From an uncultured Alphaproteobacteria bacterium (GTDB lineage: Bacteria; Pseudomonadota; Alphaproteobacteria; Methylaequorales; Methylaequoraceae): a DNA stretch of 64,000 nucleotides. Both the position numbers and the translations under genes were made by a program. The DNA is taken from contig CACNAV010000003.1 in assembly GCA_902618535.1 (NCBI GenBank), positions 1 through 64,000 on the forward strand, written 5' to 3'. A model generated the notes under the pieces. It had not been told where the DNA came from. It searched no databases and saw only the letters and a program-made list of their open reading frames with translations. This document shows positions 54,155 through 63,870 of the stretch, piece after piece (positions within the stretch are counted from its first letter, which is position 1; each line of letters starts with the position of its first letter).

Positions 54155-55243
54155 ATGTTTTATCACTTTTTAATCCCCCTTATTGAAAACTTTCATTTTC
54201 TTAATCTATTCAACTATCTAACTTTTAGAGCAGGAGGTGCACTTTTTACTGCTTTTTTCATATCCTTCCTCCTGGGTCCAAAATTAATAAAAATTTTAAA
54301 AAAAATTCAAAAAGAAGGTCAACCCATCAGAAAGGATGGTCCCAAAAGTCATTTAATAAGTAAAGTTGGTACTCCTACAATGGGCGGAATGTTGATTCTA
54401 ATTTCACTTTTTTTTTCAATTATTTTATGGGGTGACCTTAGTAGTAATTTATTTTGGTTAGTTTTTAGTATTACTATTTTATTTGGACTCATAGGAGCAT
54501 GCGATGATTATAAAAAGCTTAAATCAAATTCTCCAGAGGGAATTAACAGGTCTATAAGGTTAATTTTTGAATTTGTAATTTCTTTTATTTTTATTTTCAT
54601 GCTTAATTTAACAATTAACCAAGATTTAGTAAATGTTGTATATATCCCATTCACCAAGGGTTTTTTCATAGATTTGGATATTTTTTATTATTTTTTTGGA
54701 TCTTTGGTTATAGTTGGGTGTGCTAATGCTGTAAACCTTACCGATGGACTCGATGGACTTGCTATAGGACCAATAATGATCTCGGCATTATCTTTTGCCT
54801 TTATAACTTATTTTACAGGAAACCTTATTTACTCAGAATATCTAAAAATTCCTTACATCAGTGATACAGGTGAATTAGTTATAATCTGTGCAGCTTTAAT
54901 TGGAGCCGGCCTTGGATTCTTGTGGTACAATGCCCCCCCAGCAATGGTTTTTATGGGAGACACCGGATCATTATCAATGGGTGGAACAATAGGAGCAATG
55001 GCAGTCGCAACTAAACATGAAATAATTTTGGTTATTATTGGTGGTGTATTTGTATTAGAAGCTTTGTCAGTTTTTGCGCAGGTAATTTCTTTTAAACTTA
55101 CAGGTAAAAGAATCTTTAGAATGGCACCTATTCATCATCACTTTGAACAAAAAGGATGGTCAGAGTCCACAATAGTCATAAGATTCTGGATTATCGCAAT
55201 AATTCTTGCATTGCTTGGCTTAGCTAGCTTAAAACTAAGATGA
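54155..55243 (+). CDS. mraY: Lipid I synthase MraY
   Basis: A 362-residue integral membrane enzyme with ten or so helices that transfers phospho-MurNAc-pentapeptide to undecaprenyl phosphate. The aspartate-rich GACDDYKKL, the second motif NLTDGLDGLAIGP and the cytoplasmic histidine loop MAPIHHHFE are all present, and PTMGGMLI marks the N-terminal part. The length is typical. It overlaps murD by 4 bases. Confidence 0.96.
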   Translation: MFYHFLIPLIENFHFLNLFNYLTFRAGGALFTAFFISFLLGPKLIKILKKIQKEGQPIRKDGPKSHLISKVGTPTMGGMLILISLFFSIILWGDLSSNLFWLVFSITILFGLIGACDDYKKLKSNSPEGINRSIRLIFEFVISFIFIFMLNLTINQDLVNVVYIPFTKGFFIDLDIFYYFFGSLVIVGCANAVNLTDGLDGLAIGPIMISALSFAFITYFTGNLIYSEYLKIPYISDTGELVIICAALIGAGLGFLWYNAPPAMVFMGDTGSLSMGGTIGAMAVATKHEIILVIIGGVFVLEALSVFAQVISFKLTGKRIFRMAPIHHHFEQKGWSESTIVIRFWIIAIILALLGLASLKLR

Positions 55244-56631
55244 ATGGTCCAAAAAAAAATAAGAGCTTCTTTATTTTTGGTCTTGGAGTTTCTGGTTTGT
55301 CAGCAGCATTATTCTTAAAAAAACAATCACAATCTATTTTTTGCTGGGACGATGACTTAAAAAAAAGAATTAAAGCCACACAAAGAAAACTGAATATTGA
55401 CAATTACAACACCGTTAACTTCAAAAAAGTTGATTATATTATCACAAGTCCGATTATTAATCATAGAAATAACAACATAAGTCCTATTATTGAGAAGGCA
55501 AAAAAAAGTAAAGTAAAAATAATATCAGACCTTGAACTTATAGAAATTTTCAATTTAAAAAATTTGAAAATAGGTGTGACGGGAACAAATGGAAAATCAA
55601 CGACTACTAAATTTATCCAATCAAGTTTATTTCTTAAAAAAAAAAAAGTAATTGCCTGTGGCAATATTGGTCTTCCAATTGGAGATGTAATCAAAAAATC
55701 TTGTTCTAATGATATTTTTGTAATAGAAGCTTCTTCATTTCAACTTGACAAAATCCTTTCACTAAAATTTGACATCTCAATACTTCTTAATATTTCAAAA
55801 GATCACTTGGATTGGCATGGAAATTTTAGGAATTATATAAATTCAAAACTTAATATTTTTAAAAACCAGAATAAAAGTTGCTTTTCTATAATATGCATAG
55901 ATGATAGTAATTGTAGAAAAATTGCTCAAACTTTTAGAAAACATTTTTCCTCTAAACTTATAAAAATTAGCACAAAACAAAAAATTAGAGATGGAGTGTA
56001 TTTAGAATACCAAAAAGAAGGTGTGATCATAGTAAATCAACTAAGTAATGAGAAAATCTTTTTTGATTATAACAAATTAATGTTTACAAAAGTTAAACAT
56101 AATTTTGAAAACTTTCTTGCTACTTATGTAGTTAACTTTTTATTGAAAAAAAATGAAAAACAATTTAAGCATTCCTTAAAAAAAATAATTGGTTTAGAGC
56201 ATCGTTTAGAATTTGTAGGAAAATTTAAAAATATTTTTTTTTATAACGATAGTAAAGCAACTAACATTGAATCGTCAAGAAATGCTATAAATTCATTCAA
56301 GAATATTTACTGGATTCTTGGTGGAAGAAAGAAATTAGGAGGGTTAAAAGGAATTGATAAATCTTTAGAAAATGTTGAGCATGCATTTAGTTTTGGAGAA
56401 TCAGGAAATGAATTCAACGAATTTCTTAAAAAAAAGGGAATAAAATGTATATATTCAAATAAACTTGAAAGTGTTTTTCTTAGCGCAGTTAAAAAAGCAT
56501 TAAAAGAAAAAAAACAAATTAATATAATTTTTTCACCTGCGTGTTCATCTTTTGATCAATATGAAAATTTTGAACAAAGAGGAAATAAATTTAAAACTTT
56601 AGTCAGTGAAATTACAAAAAATGCAGGATAG
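55240..56631 (+). CDS. murD: UDP-MurNAc-L-Ala:D-Glu ligase MurD
   Basis: A 463-residue Mur ligase. The dinucleotide-like start FFIFGLGVSGLSAALFL, the ATP loop GTNGKST (near 113-119), EASSFQLDKI and NISKDHLDWHG identify it as MurD. The C-terminal block YNDSKATNIESSRNAI and the final FSPACSSFDQYENFEQRG are typical. The length is normal. The stop overlaps ftsW. Confidence 0.95.
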   Translation: MNGPKKNKSFFIFGLGVSGLSAALFLKKQSQSIFCWDDDLKKRIKATQRKLNIDNYNTVNFKKVDYIITSPIINHRNNNISPIIEKAKKSKVKIISDLELIEIFNLKNLKIGVTGTNGKSTTTKFIQSSLFLKKKKVIACGNIGLPIGDVIKKSCSNDIFVIEASSFQLDKILSLKFDISILLNISKDHLDWHGNFRNYINSKLNIFKNQNKSCFSIICIDDSNCRKIAQTFRKHFSSKLIKISTKQKIRDGVYLEYQKEGVIIVNQLSNEKIFFDYNKLMFTKVKHNFENFLATYVVNFLLKKNEKQFKHSLKKIIGLEHRLEFVGKFKNIFFYNDSKATNIESSRNAINSFKNIYWILGGRKKLGGLKGIDKSLENVEHAFSFGESGNEFNEFLKKKGIKCIYSNKLESVFLSAVKKALKEKKQINIIFSPACSSFDQYENFEQRGNKFKTLVSEITKNAG

Positions 56632-57706
56632 AAAAAATAATTTATTTAATTTTTTAAGTAACCTAGACAAATTTATTTTTGTTTCAGTAATATTGTTAAT
56701 GCTTGTTGGAATTTTTGCCGTTTTCAGCGCATCAACGCGTATAGATGAAAAATACGATTTACTTTTCAAAAAACATCTCATTTTTTGCTTCTTAGGTTTT
56801 TTAATTATTTGTTTTTTATCAAGTTTTTCAATTAAGAACCTAATTTTTATAAGCATATTTTTTTTTTGTTTTTCTTTACTTTTATCTTTATCAACTATTA
56901 TTTTCTTTCCAGAAACAAAGGGAGCTAGTAGATGGATCAAATTTTTTGGTTTCTCATTTCAACCATCAGAAATTATTAAGCCTAGTTTTATAGTTGTTAG
57001 TTCACTTTTATTATCAAGATTCAAAACTAAAAATGACCTTTCGTTTATTATAAATGTTTTTATTTTTGTATTGATAGGGATAATTCTTCTTAGACAACCT
57101 GACTTTGGAATGTTTTTACTCTTATTTTTGGTATGGATGATCCAAATTTTTAATTCAAGATTAGATGTAAAAATTTTAATTCCAATCATCGTCTTTTTTT
57201 CAGGAGTATTTATTACAAGTTATTTTTTTTTAGACCATGTGCGTTTTAGAATTAATAACTTCATATTAGGAAATGTGGGTGACAATTATCAAATAAATAA
57301 ATCTTTAGAGTCATTTACCAATGGAGGTTTATTAGGTCAAGGACTAGGAAATGGGGATATATCAAAAAGTTTACCAGATGCACATTCAGATTTCATATTT
57401 GCTTTAATTGGTGAGGAATTTGGTTTTTTAACTATATTTATAATTATTTGTTTGTATCTAATTATTTATCTAAGAATTTTTGTTATTTGCAACAAGGCTA
57501 ATAACTTTTTCGTTCTTAACTCTACTTTAGGTTTAGGTAATATTTTTATCTTTCAGACTATTATAAATATTTCTACTAGTATAAATTTATTGCCAACAAA
57601 AGGTATGACTCTACCTTTCATATCATACGGGGGGTCTTCTTTTTTATCTAGTGCAATCATAATCGGTTTTGTTATGGTACTATTGAAAGTTATAAAAAAT
57701 GAATAA
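56621..57706 (+). CDS. ftsW: Septal SEDS polymerase FtsW
   Basis: A SEDS-family protein of 361 residues with about ten membrane segments. TKGASRWIKFFGFSFQPSEI, LRQPDFGMFLL and the final MTLPFISYGGSSFLSS are diagnostic. It polymerises septal glycan with FtsI. I choose ATG 56621 (MQDRKNNLF); an ATG five codons upstream at 56606 is possible but lies deeper in murD. Either start leaves a short basic cytoplasmic tail. It overlaps murD by 11 bases and murG by 8 bases. Confidence 0.94.
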   Translation: MQDRKNNLFNFLSNLDKFIFVSVILLMLVGIFAVFSASTRIDEKYDLLFKKHLIFCFLGFLIICFLSSFSIKNLIFISIFFFCFSLLLSLSTIIFFPETKGASRWIKFFGFSFQPSEIIKPSFIVVSSLLLSRFKTKNDLSFIINVFIFVLIGIILLRQPDFGMFLLLFLVWMIQIFNSRLDVKILIPIIVFFSGVFITSYFFLDHVRFRINNFILGNVGDNYQINKSLESFTNGGLLGQGLGNGDISKSLPDAHSDFIFALIGEEFGFLTIFIIICLYLIIYLRIFVICNKANNFFVLNSTLGLGNIFIFQTIINISTSINLLPTKGMTLPFISYGGSSFLSSAIIIGFVMVLLKVIKNE

Positions 57707-58730
57707 AGTTATTTTTTTTGTAGCTGGTGGCACTGGCGGCCATTTATTTCCAGCAATTGCTGTTGCAAAATCTTTTGAAAAATCACAATCGCACTTTTTA
57801 GTTGATAAAAGAACTGAGAAAATTTTATTAGATAAAGACTTTAAATATCATGTTATTTCGTCTAGTAAATTAGAGAAAAATTTATTTACAATAATTATTT
57901 CAATTTTTAAGATTCTTCACGGTTTTATTTATTCTTTTTGTTTAATTTTAAAGTTTAAACCTTCGTTGGTTGTTGGTTTCGGGGGGTATACGTCTATACC
58001 AACTATTCTTGCTGCAAAAGTTTTAAATAAAAAAATATTGATACATGAACAGAACTCTGTGATGGGTAGAACAAATAGATTTCTATCAAAAATTTCTACT
58101 AAAATAGCTATCACTTATAAAAATACAATTTTTGCACATAAATCTGCAATTTTGTCAGGAATACCAATTAGAAAATTGAAAGTAAAAAAAAATAAAAAAA
58201 ATAATAATAAAAAAACAATTCTCATAATTGGTGGTAGTCAGGGAGCTCAGGTTTTTAGTGAAATTATAAAAAAAGTCCTTTTAGGATTTGATAATAATCT
58301 TTTAAAAAAAATCTTTATTGTTCACCAAGTAAGAAAAGAAGATTTAAAAAGTATGAAAAATTTTTACCAAAATTTAAATATAAAATTTAAAATAAAAAGC
58401 TTTTTTACAAATATTTATGATGAAATAAATAATTCAGATCTCATAATTAGTAGATGCGGAGCTTCAACTTTAGCGGAAATAGAGTTCTTTAAAAAATTTT
58501 GTATACTCATTCCACACCCTACGTCAGCAAATAATCATCAATTTTATAACGCTGTTGAATTCAAAAGAACAAATAATTGTGAAATCATCAATCAATCAAA
58601 CATAAATAATGATAAGCTAGTCAAAATAATAAAATTTAATCTTTTTGAAAAAAAAATTAAAAAAATACAACAACAAAGAAAAACAAAAAAATTGTCTCTA
58701 GTGAACATCATTAATGATATGCTAAAATGA
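57699..58730 (+). CDS. murG: Lipid II synthase MurG
   Basis: A 343-residue GT28 glycosyltransferase that adds GlcNAc to lipid I at the inner face of the membrane. The N-terminal GGTGGHLFPAIAVAK at 10-24 is the family signature. KILIHEQNSVMGRTNR and ILIIGGSQGAQVF follow, then SRCGASTLAE, the UDP-binding region. It is short of the usual 355-365, with an AT-driven lysine-rich C-terminus. It overlaps ftsW by 8 bases and is 3 bases before murC. Confidence 0.95.
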   Translation: MNKVIFFVAGGTGGHLFPAIAVAKSFEKSQSHFLVDKRTEKILLDKDFKYHVISSSKLEKNLFTIIISIFKILHGFIYSFCLILKFKPSLVVGFGGYTSIPTILAAKVLNKKILIHEQNSVMGRTNRFLSKISTKIAITYKNTIFAHKSAILSGIPIRKLKVKKNKKNNNKKTILIIGGSQGAQVFSEIIKKVLLGFDNNLLKKIFIVHQVRKEDLKSMKNFYQNLNIKFKIKSFFTNIYDEINNSDLIISRCGASTLAEIEFFKKFCILIPHPTSANNHQFYNAVEFKRTNNCEIINQSNINNDKLVKIIKFNLFEKKIKKIQQQRKTKKLSLVNIINDMLK

Positions 58731-58733
58731 TAA

Positions 58734-60131
58734 ATGTTTAAAAAAAAACACATCCATTTTGTTGGTATTGGTGGAATTGGAATGAGCGGGATTGCTCAGG
58801 TTCTTCATAAAAAAGGCTTTAAGGTCTCAGGAAGTGATTTATCTCAAAACCAGATAGTCAAAAAACTTAAAAAAAAAATGAAAATCTTTAGCTCGCACAA
58901 TGCAGATAATATTAATAATGCTGATATAATTGTTTATTCATCTGCAATAAAAAAAAATAATATTGAAATTCTTACAGCAAAAAAACTTAAAATTCCCGTA
59001 TTTTCAAGAGCTATGATGTTAGCTCAAGTAATGAGGCTAAAATCATCAATTACGGTTGCTGGTTCACATGGAAAAACTACTACGACCTCTTTAATATCCT
59101 CAATTTTTGAAGCTTCAGGGATGGACCCTACCATTCTCAGTGGAGGCATTATTAATAACCTAGAGATTAACGCAAAGTTAGGAAAAGGAGAGTGGATTGT
59201 TGCAGAGGCAGACGAATCTGATGGTTCATTTATGTTTTTACCTTCCACAATAGGTGTAATTAATAATGTAGACCTTGAACATGTTGATTATTACAAGAAT
59301 TTGAAACATCTAAAAGACTCATTCCTTCGATATTCAGAAAATATTCCATTTTACGGTTTCATTTCACTAGGTATAGATTGTAAGAATGTAAGAGAAATTG
59401 AAAAAAGAATTTATGGAAAGAAAATTGTAACATATGGGTTATCACAAAAAAGCAATTATTCAGCAACAAATATAAAAGTTATTAATAAGAAAAATTCTTA
59501 TCTAACCTCATTTGACCTAATAGAAAATTTTGAAAAAAAAAAAATATATAAAAAATTTTTAACTCCACTTTTGGGAGACCATAATATCAAAAATATTTTA
59601 GCATCAATAAGTGTCTCAAGAGAATTAAAAGTTTCATACCCACAAATTAAAAAAGCATTAAAAACATTTTCTGGAGTTAAAAGAAGGTTTACAATACTTC
59701 ATAAATCTAAACATAACTTAATAATTGATGATTATGCCCATCATCCCGTTGAGATTGAAGAAACCCTTAAATCTCTTAAACAAATTACAAAAAATGAAAT
59801 AATTTCTATTTTTGAACCTCACAGATATTCAAGAATGTCAACAATGATTAATGAATTTGTTCATTGCTTCAAAAATTCCAACTACATTTTTATACTGCCG
59901 GTATTTAGTGCTGGAGAAAAAAAAATAAAGAACATTGATAGTACTTTTTTTTACGAGAAACTCAGGAAAAAATATTCATATAAAAAAGTATACTTATCTG
60001 AACCCAATAAAAGTTTTTTTGATACACTTAAAAAAAAAATGACTCCTGGTAATAATATTATTTTTTTGGGCGCTGGTCTTAGTAGCAAAACAGCATACCA
60101 ATTTAAAAACTTTTTTAAAAAAGAATGTTGA
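58734..60131 (+). CDS. murC: UDP-MurNAc:L-Ala ligase MurC
   Basis: A 465-residue Mur ligase. HFVGIGGIGMSGIAQVLHKKG at 8-28 is the MurC N-terminal Rossmann signature, and AGSHGKTTTTSL the ATP loop. AEADESDGSFM and DDYAHHPVEI (the latter in the C-terminal domain) are also diagnostic. The stop overlaps the murB start by 7 bases. Confidence 0.96.
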   Translation: MFKKKHIHFVGIGGIGMSGIAQVLHKKGFKVSGSDLSQNQIVKKLKKKMKIFSSHNADNINNADIIVYSSAIKKNNIEILTAKKLKIPVFSRAMMLAQVMRLKSSITVAGSHGKTTTTSLISSIFEASGMDPTILSGGIINNLEINAKLGKGEWIVAEADESDGSFMFLPSTIGVINNVDLEHVDYYKNLKHLKDSFLRYSENIPFYGFISLGIDCKNVREIEKRIYGKKIVTYGLSQKSNYSATNIKVINKKNSYLTSFDLIENFEKKKIYKKFLTPLLGDHNIKNILASISVSRELKVSYPQIKKALKTFSGVKRRFTILHKSKHNLIIDDYAHHPVEIEETLKSLKQITKNEIISIFEPHRYSRMSTMINEFVHCFKNSNYIFILPVFSAGEKKIKNIDSTFFYEKLRKKYSYKKVYLSEPNKSFFDTLKKKMTPGNNIIFLGAGLSSKTAYQFKNFFKKEC

Positions 60132-61030
60132 TATACCATTTTTTTAAAGACTTAATTAATATTAGAATCAACTATGATATTGGAAAAAAAACATGGTTTG
60201 GCACTGGTGGTAAGGCTAAAATTCTGCTAGTCATTAATAATTTAAAAAGCTTACAATTCATTTTAAAGATTCTTCCAAAATCACATCCCATTTTTTTAAT
60301 AGGAGCAGGTTCTAACGTAATAGTTAGAGATGGCGGTATTAATGGAATTACGATTAAATTGGGTAAGGAATTTAAAAAAATTAATTACACTAAAGAAAAA
60401 AAAATAATTAATATAGGTAGTGCTACCAGGGATTTAGATATTTCAAAATTTTGTTATGAAAATTCAATAGGAAACTTTGAATTCCTAAGAGGTATTCCTG
60501 GGACATTAGGTGGAAATATTGTAATGAATGCCGGTTGTTTTGGATCTTCAATAAGTGACAAACTTATATCTTGCACAATTATAAACAGAAATGGACATAT
60601 CAAAAAACTTCCAAAAGAAAGTTTAAAGTTTGATTATAGATTTTCTTCCATCCCTAAAGATTCAATTGTTATTGAAGCAGAGTTTAAAGCCATAACAAAA
60701 AATAAAACAATTATTAAGCAAAAATTAAAGAAAATAAATAATGAAAGAACCTCCAATCAACCAGTAAATTTTAGGACGGGTGGAAGTACTTTTAAAAATA
60801 CTTCTGATGAATCTGCATGGAAACTTATAGATAAAATAAATTTTAGAGGTAAAATTATAGGGGGAGCAAAGGTATCAGAACTACATACAAATTTTTTAAT
60901 TAACAACGGTAATGCAAATTCACTTGATCTAGAATTATTAGGTGAGGAGATAAGAACCAAAATAAAAAAGAAATATAATATTAATCTTGATTGGGAGTTA
61001 AAAAGAGTTGGTCAGTTTAAAAAAATTTAA
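60125..61030 (+). CDS. murB: UDP-MurNAc dehydrogenase MurB
   Basis: A 301-residue flavoenzyme that reduces enolpyruvyl-UDP-GlcNAc. TWFGTGGKAKILL opens the FAD domain; IGAGSNVIVRDGGI and the RGIPGTLGGNIVMNAGCFG block are the FAD-binding core. The late NERTSNQPVNFRTGGSTFKN and SELHTNFLIN identify type II-like MurB with short C-terminal lobes. It overlaps murC by 7 bases, and a TTG-initiated ddl begins 23 bases before its stop. Confidence 0.95.
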   Translation: MLIYHFFKDLINIRINYDIGKKTWFGTGGKAKILLVINNLKSLQFILKILPKSHPIFLIGAGSNVIVRDGGINGITIKLGKEFKKINYTKEKKIINIGSATRDLDISKFCYENSIGNFEFLRGIPGTLGGNIVMNAGCFGSSISDKLISCTIINRNGHIKKLPKESLKFDYRFSSIPKDSIVIEAEFKAITKNKTIIKQKLKKINNERTSNQPVNFRTGGSTFKNTSDESAWKLIDKINFRGKIIGGAKVSELHTNFLINNGNANSLDLELLGEEIRTKIKKKYNINLDWELKRVGQFKKI

Positions 61031-61922
61031 AAGGATTCTTATTCTCAGTGGAGGTATTTCAGAGGAAAGGGATATATCTCAAAGTTCAGCCGATCATGTT
61101 TATCAAACAATTAAAAATGAAGCAACAACCAAAATACTAGATGTTTCCGATAATGCTGAGCAACTTCTTATAAATATTCAAAAATTTAATCCTGACGTGA
61201 TTTTTAATTGTTTACATGGATATTTTGGGGAAGATGGACAAATTCAATCAATTTTAAATTATTTAAAGATTCCTTATACTCACTCTGGAGTTTTAACTTC
61301 AGCCATCTTAATGAACAAAATTATTTCCAAAAAGTTATTTCAAAGCTTAGGAATTCGTTCTCCTGAATTTTTAAGTGAGTATAATATTAATAATAAAAAA
61401 TTAAAATTTCCTCTCATTATAAAGCCTGTTAATGGTGGCTCAAGTTATGGTTTAATAAAAGTAAATAATAAAGAATCTTTAATTAAATATTTAAATAAAA
61501 AAAAAATAAATAAGTGTGAAATGTTAATAGAGGAGTTTATTTTTGGAAGAGAATTAACAGTTGGAATTCTGGAAAATAAAATATGTGGAGTAATGGAAAT
61601 TAAATTCAGTGAAGAATTATATGATTATAATAATAAATATATTAATATTGCAAAACACATAATTAGTCCAAAACTTCCAAAGAAAATTGAAAAAGAATTA
61701 ATCGAAAATTCACTTAAAGTTCATTCATCCCTAAGTTGTAATTGTATTAGTAGATTAGACTTTAGGTATAATGAAGAAACAAATAAAACATACCTGCTTG
61801 AGGTTAATACACAGCCAGGACTTACAAAAAATTCATTACTTCCTGAAATGGCAAGAGAAAAGGGTATCTCATTTCTTAAACTTTGTAAGATCTTATTAAA
61901 GGCCTCTATATGCGAAATTTAA
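61008..61922 (+). CDS. ddl: D-alanine:D-alanine ligase (TTG start)
   Basis: A 304-residue ATP-grasp ligase that makes the D-Ala-D-Ala used by MurF. The start SGGISEERDISQSSADHVYQ is the family N-terminus (GGxSxEReVSxxS), preceded by no ATG: the best start is TTG at 61008, inside murB. Core blocks are FNCLHGYFGEDGQIQ, KPVNGGSSYGLIKV and EVNTQPGLTKNSLLPEMA. The length is normal. It overlaps murB by 23 bases and ftsQ by 13 bases. Confidence 0.94.
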   Translation: MVSLKKFKRILILSGGISEERDISQSSADHVYQTIKNEATTKILDVSDNAEQLLINIQKFNPDVIFNCLHGYFGEDGQIQSILNYLKIPYTHSGVLTSAILMNKIISKKLFQSLGIRSPEFLSEYNINNKKLKFPLIIKPVNGGSSYGLIKVNNKESLIKYLNKKKINKCEMLIEEFIFGRELTVGILENKICGVMEIKFSEELYDYNNKYINIAKHIISPKLPKKIEKELIENSLKVHSSLSCNCISRLDFRYNEETNKTYLLEVNTQPGLTKNSLLPEMAREKGISFLKLCKILLKASICEI

Positions 61923-62608
61923 TTTTTATTTTAATTATCTTTATGACATTTTTAACTGTTCTAAAAAAAGACCTTCCTTCGATATTTATTAAAAACGCAT
62001 TCGATAAAAAAATATCAAAAATACAAGTAAATAATCTTAAAAATTTATCACCAAGTGTTATTCTTAATTCTATATATTTAAAAGAGGGAGACTATTTTTG
62101 GAAATTCAATCCAAAAAGATTGAAGAAAGATTTTGAAAAAATAAATGAAATTAAATATTACAATTTTTCTCTAAAAAAAAATGGTGTGCTTTACATATCT
62201 ATTGTGGAAAAAGAACCCTATATGGTTTGGTCATTTTCTAATAAAAAAAAATTTATCGACGATGAGGGCAATATTTTAAGGTTATTTGGACCTGATAAAA
62301 ATCGATTAATACAAATATCCGGATACATAAATAAAAAAAAGTTTTCTTATCTAAATAATGTTTTAAAAAAAAATAATCAATTTAAGTCATCAATTAAAAA
62401 TATATATTATTTTGAAAATACAGGTTGGAAAATAATTCTTCACGATAAAACTTGTATAATCTTACCTGAGAAAAAATTAAGCTACGTTTTAAGTTTCTTT
62501 GAAAAGAAAATAAAAAGTTCAAAAATATATTATGACTATAAATATTATGATATGAGAGTACTTGAGCGAATTTATGTAAGTAAAAAAAATAAATGTTTAA
62601 GTTCTTAA
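61910..62608 (+). CDS. ftsQ: Division protein FtsQ
   Basis: A 232-residue bitopic protein. A short cytoplasmic end and a membrane segment (about 3-18) precede the POTRA-like part (KKISKIQVNNLKNLSPSVI, then INEIKYYNFSLKKNGVLYISIVEKEPYMVW) and the FtsQ domain with FIDDEGNIL. The CVEREPIAxW-like and DxxGxxF patterns fit FtsQ, though divergent. It scaffolds the divisome in the periplasm. It overlaps ddl by 13 bases and ftsA by 16 bases. Confidence 0.88.
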   Translation: MRNLIFILIIFMTFLTVLKKDLPSIFIKNAFDKKISKIQVNNLKNLSPSVILNSIYLKEGDYFWKFNPKRLKKDFEKINEIKYYNFSLKKNGVLYISIVEKEPYMVWSFSNKKKFIDDEGNILRLFGPDKNRLIQISGYINKKKFSYLNNVLKKNNQFKSSIKNIYYFENTGWKIILHDKTCIILPEKKLSYVLSFFEKKIKSSKIYYDYKYYDMRVLERIYVSKKNKCLSS

Positions 62609-63807
62609 AAAATAATAAGCAATATATAGTTATTGACGCTGGTTCTCATAAAATAGCAGCAATTGCCTTTCAGATCTTTGACAACAAACCATTCATTAAT
62701 CAAATTGAACATCATAAAAGTAAAGGTATCAAAAACAACCATCTAACTGACATCAATGCTTTTTCTTCTGTAGTAAAATTATTAATCAAAAAAATTAGTA
62801 ATAAGAAAATGAGAAAAGAGTTTTTTTGTAACATTACAGATCCAAATTTATTAGTTAAAAAGAAAAGAACAGATATTAACTCAGGCAAACTTGGAATTTC
62901 AAAGAAAGAGGTTAGAAAAATTTATATAAAAAGTCTAAACGAGGCAGTTGAAAAAAATAAATATTTAATTCACTCTAATCCTAATAACTTTATTCTTGAT
63001 GAAAAAACTCTTACCAACAACCCCTTTGGAAAAAAATGCAATAAATTAAGCCTATTAAGCTTCAATATTTTTGTGAATGATTTTTACATTAAAAATTTAG
63101 GTTCATCTTTTGAAAAAAATAAAATCAATATTAAAAAGTTTTTTGAATCTGGTATTGCTTCGTCAATGTCTACACTGACTGAAGAAGAAAAAAATAATGG
63201 AGTTGTTTGTATTGATATTGGAGGTAATACTACGAAGATTGTAGTATATTTGGAAAATAACATAATTTTTGTTGAAAATCTTGCTTTAGCTGGAAATAAC
63301 GTAACTACAGATCTTAGTCATGGACTTCAAATTTGCGAAGAAACAGCAGAATTGACTAAAATTATGTATGGTTCTGTTGTCTCGCCCTTTAATGAAAGTA
63401 TAGAAATTAACCTGGATTCAAGGAAAAAAAAAATAGTTAACAAAAATCTTATTTATGGAGTTATTAAGCCTCGATATGATGAAATTCTAGAAATTGTAAG
63501 AGACAAAGTTTTTGATAACATAAACACAAGAATTGCCATTAAATCTATAGTGTTGACTGGAGGTGCAAGCAAGATTTTTGGGATTAAGAACATTTGTGAA
63601 AGTATCTTTAACAGAAAAACACGTGTAATTAAAAGTATTTCTGAGTACAATTCTTTTATTGACAGACCAGAATTTAGTACCTCTTTTGGAATGATAAAAT
63701 TAGTAAAACAATTTCATCTAAACAATCAAATGCCAAAATTTTCAAATAATAAATTAACTAAAATGATTGATAAAATTGATAATTGGATTGAAGAAAGTTA
63801 TGCCTAG
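62593..63807 (+). CDS. ftsA: Division protein FtsA
   Basis: A 404-residue actin-family membrane tether of FtsZ. YIVIDAGSHKIAAIAFQ is the phosphate-1 loop, VVCIDIGGNTTKIVVYLENN the phosphate-2 loop and VLTGGASKIFGIKNI the adenosine loop. A short C-terminal amphipathic stretch (MIDKIDNWIEESYA) may be the membrane-targeting helix. The length is slightly below the usual 410-440. In relatives ftsZ follows; here the next gene, 63 bases on, is lpxC. Confidence 0.93.
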   Translation: MFKFLKNNKQYIVIDAGSHKIAAIAFQIFDNKPFINQIEHHKSKGIKNNHLTDINAFSSVVKLLIKKISNKKMRKEFFCNITDPNLLVKKKRTDINSGKLGISKKEVRKIYIKSLNEAVEKNKYLIHSNPNNFILDEKTLTNNPFGKKCNKLSLLSFNIFVNDFYIKNLGSSFEKNKINIKKFFESGIASSMSTLTEEEKNNGVVCIDIGGNTTKIVVYLENNIIFVENLALAGNNVTTDLSHGLQICEETAELTKIMYGSVVSPFNESIEINLDSRKKKIVNKNLIYGVIKPRYDEILEIVRDKVFDNINTRIAIKSIVLTGGASKIFGIKNICESIFNRKTRVIKSISEYNSFIDRPEFSTSFGMIKLVKQFHLNNQMPKFSNNKLTKMIDKIDNWIEESYA

Positions 63808-63836
63808 ATTTGAAACAAAATGAAACTTTTTGTGAA

Positions 63837-63864
63837 TTGTCTAAAATAAGTTATTTTTTATAGT
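63837..63864 (+). promoter_or_regulatory. Possible promoter of lpxC in the former ftsZ position
   Basis: TTGTCT at 63837-63842 and TATAGT at 63859-63864 with a 16-base spacer lie in the 63-base gap between ftsA and lpxC, where ftsZ stands in related genomes. The match is moderate and the gap very AT-rich. Confidence 0.25.
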
Positions 63865-63870
63865 TAATAT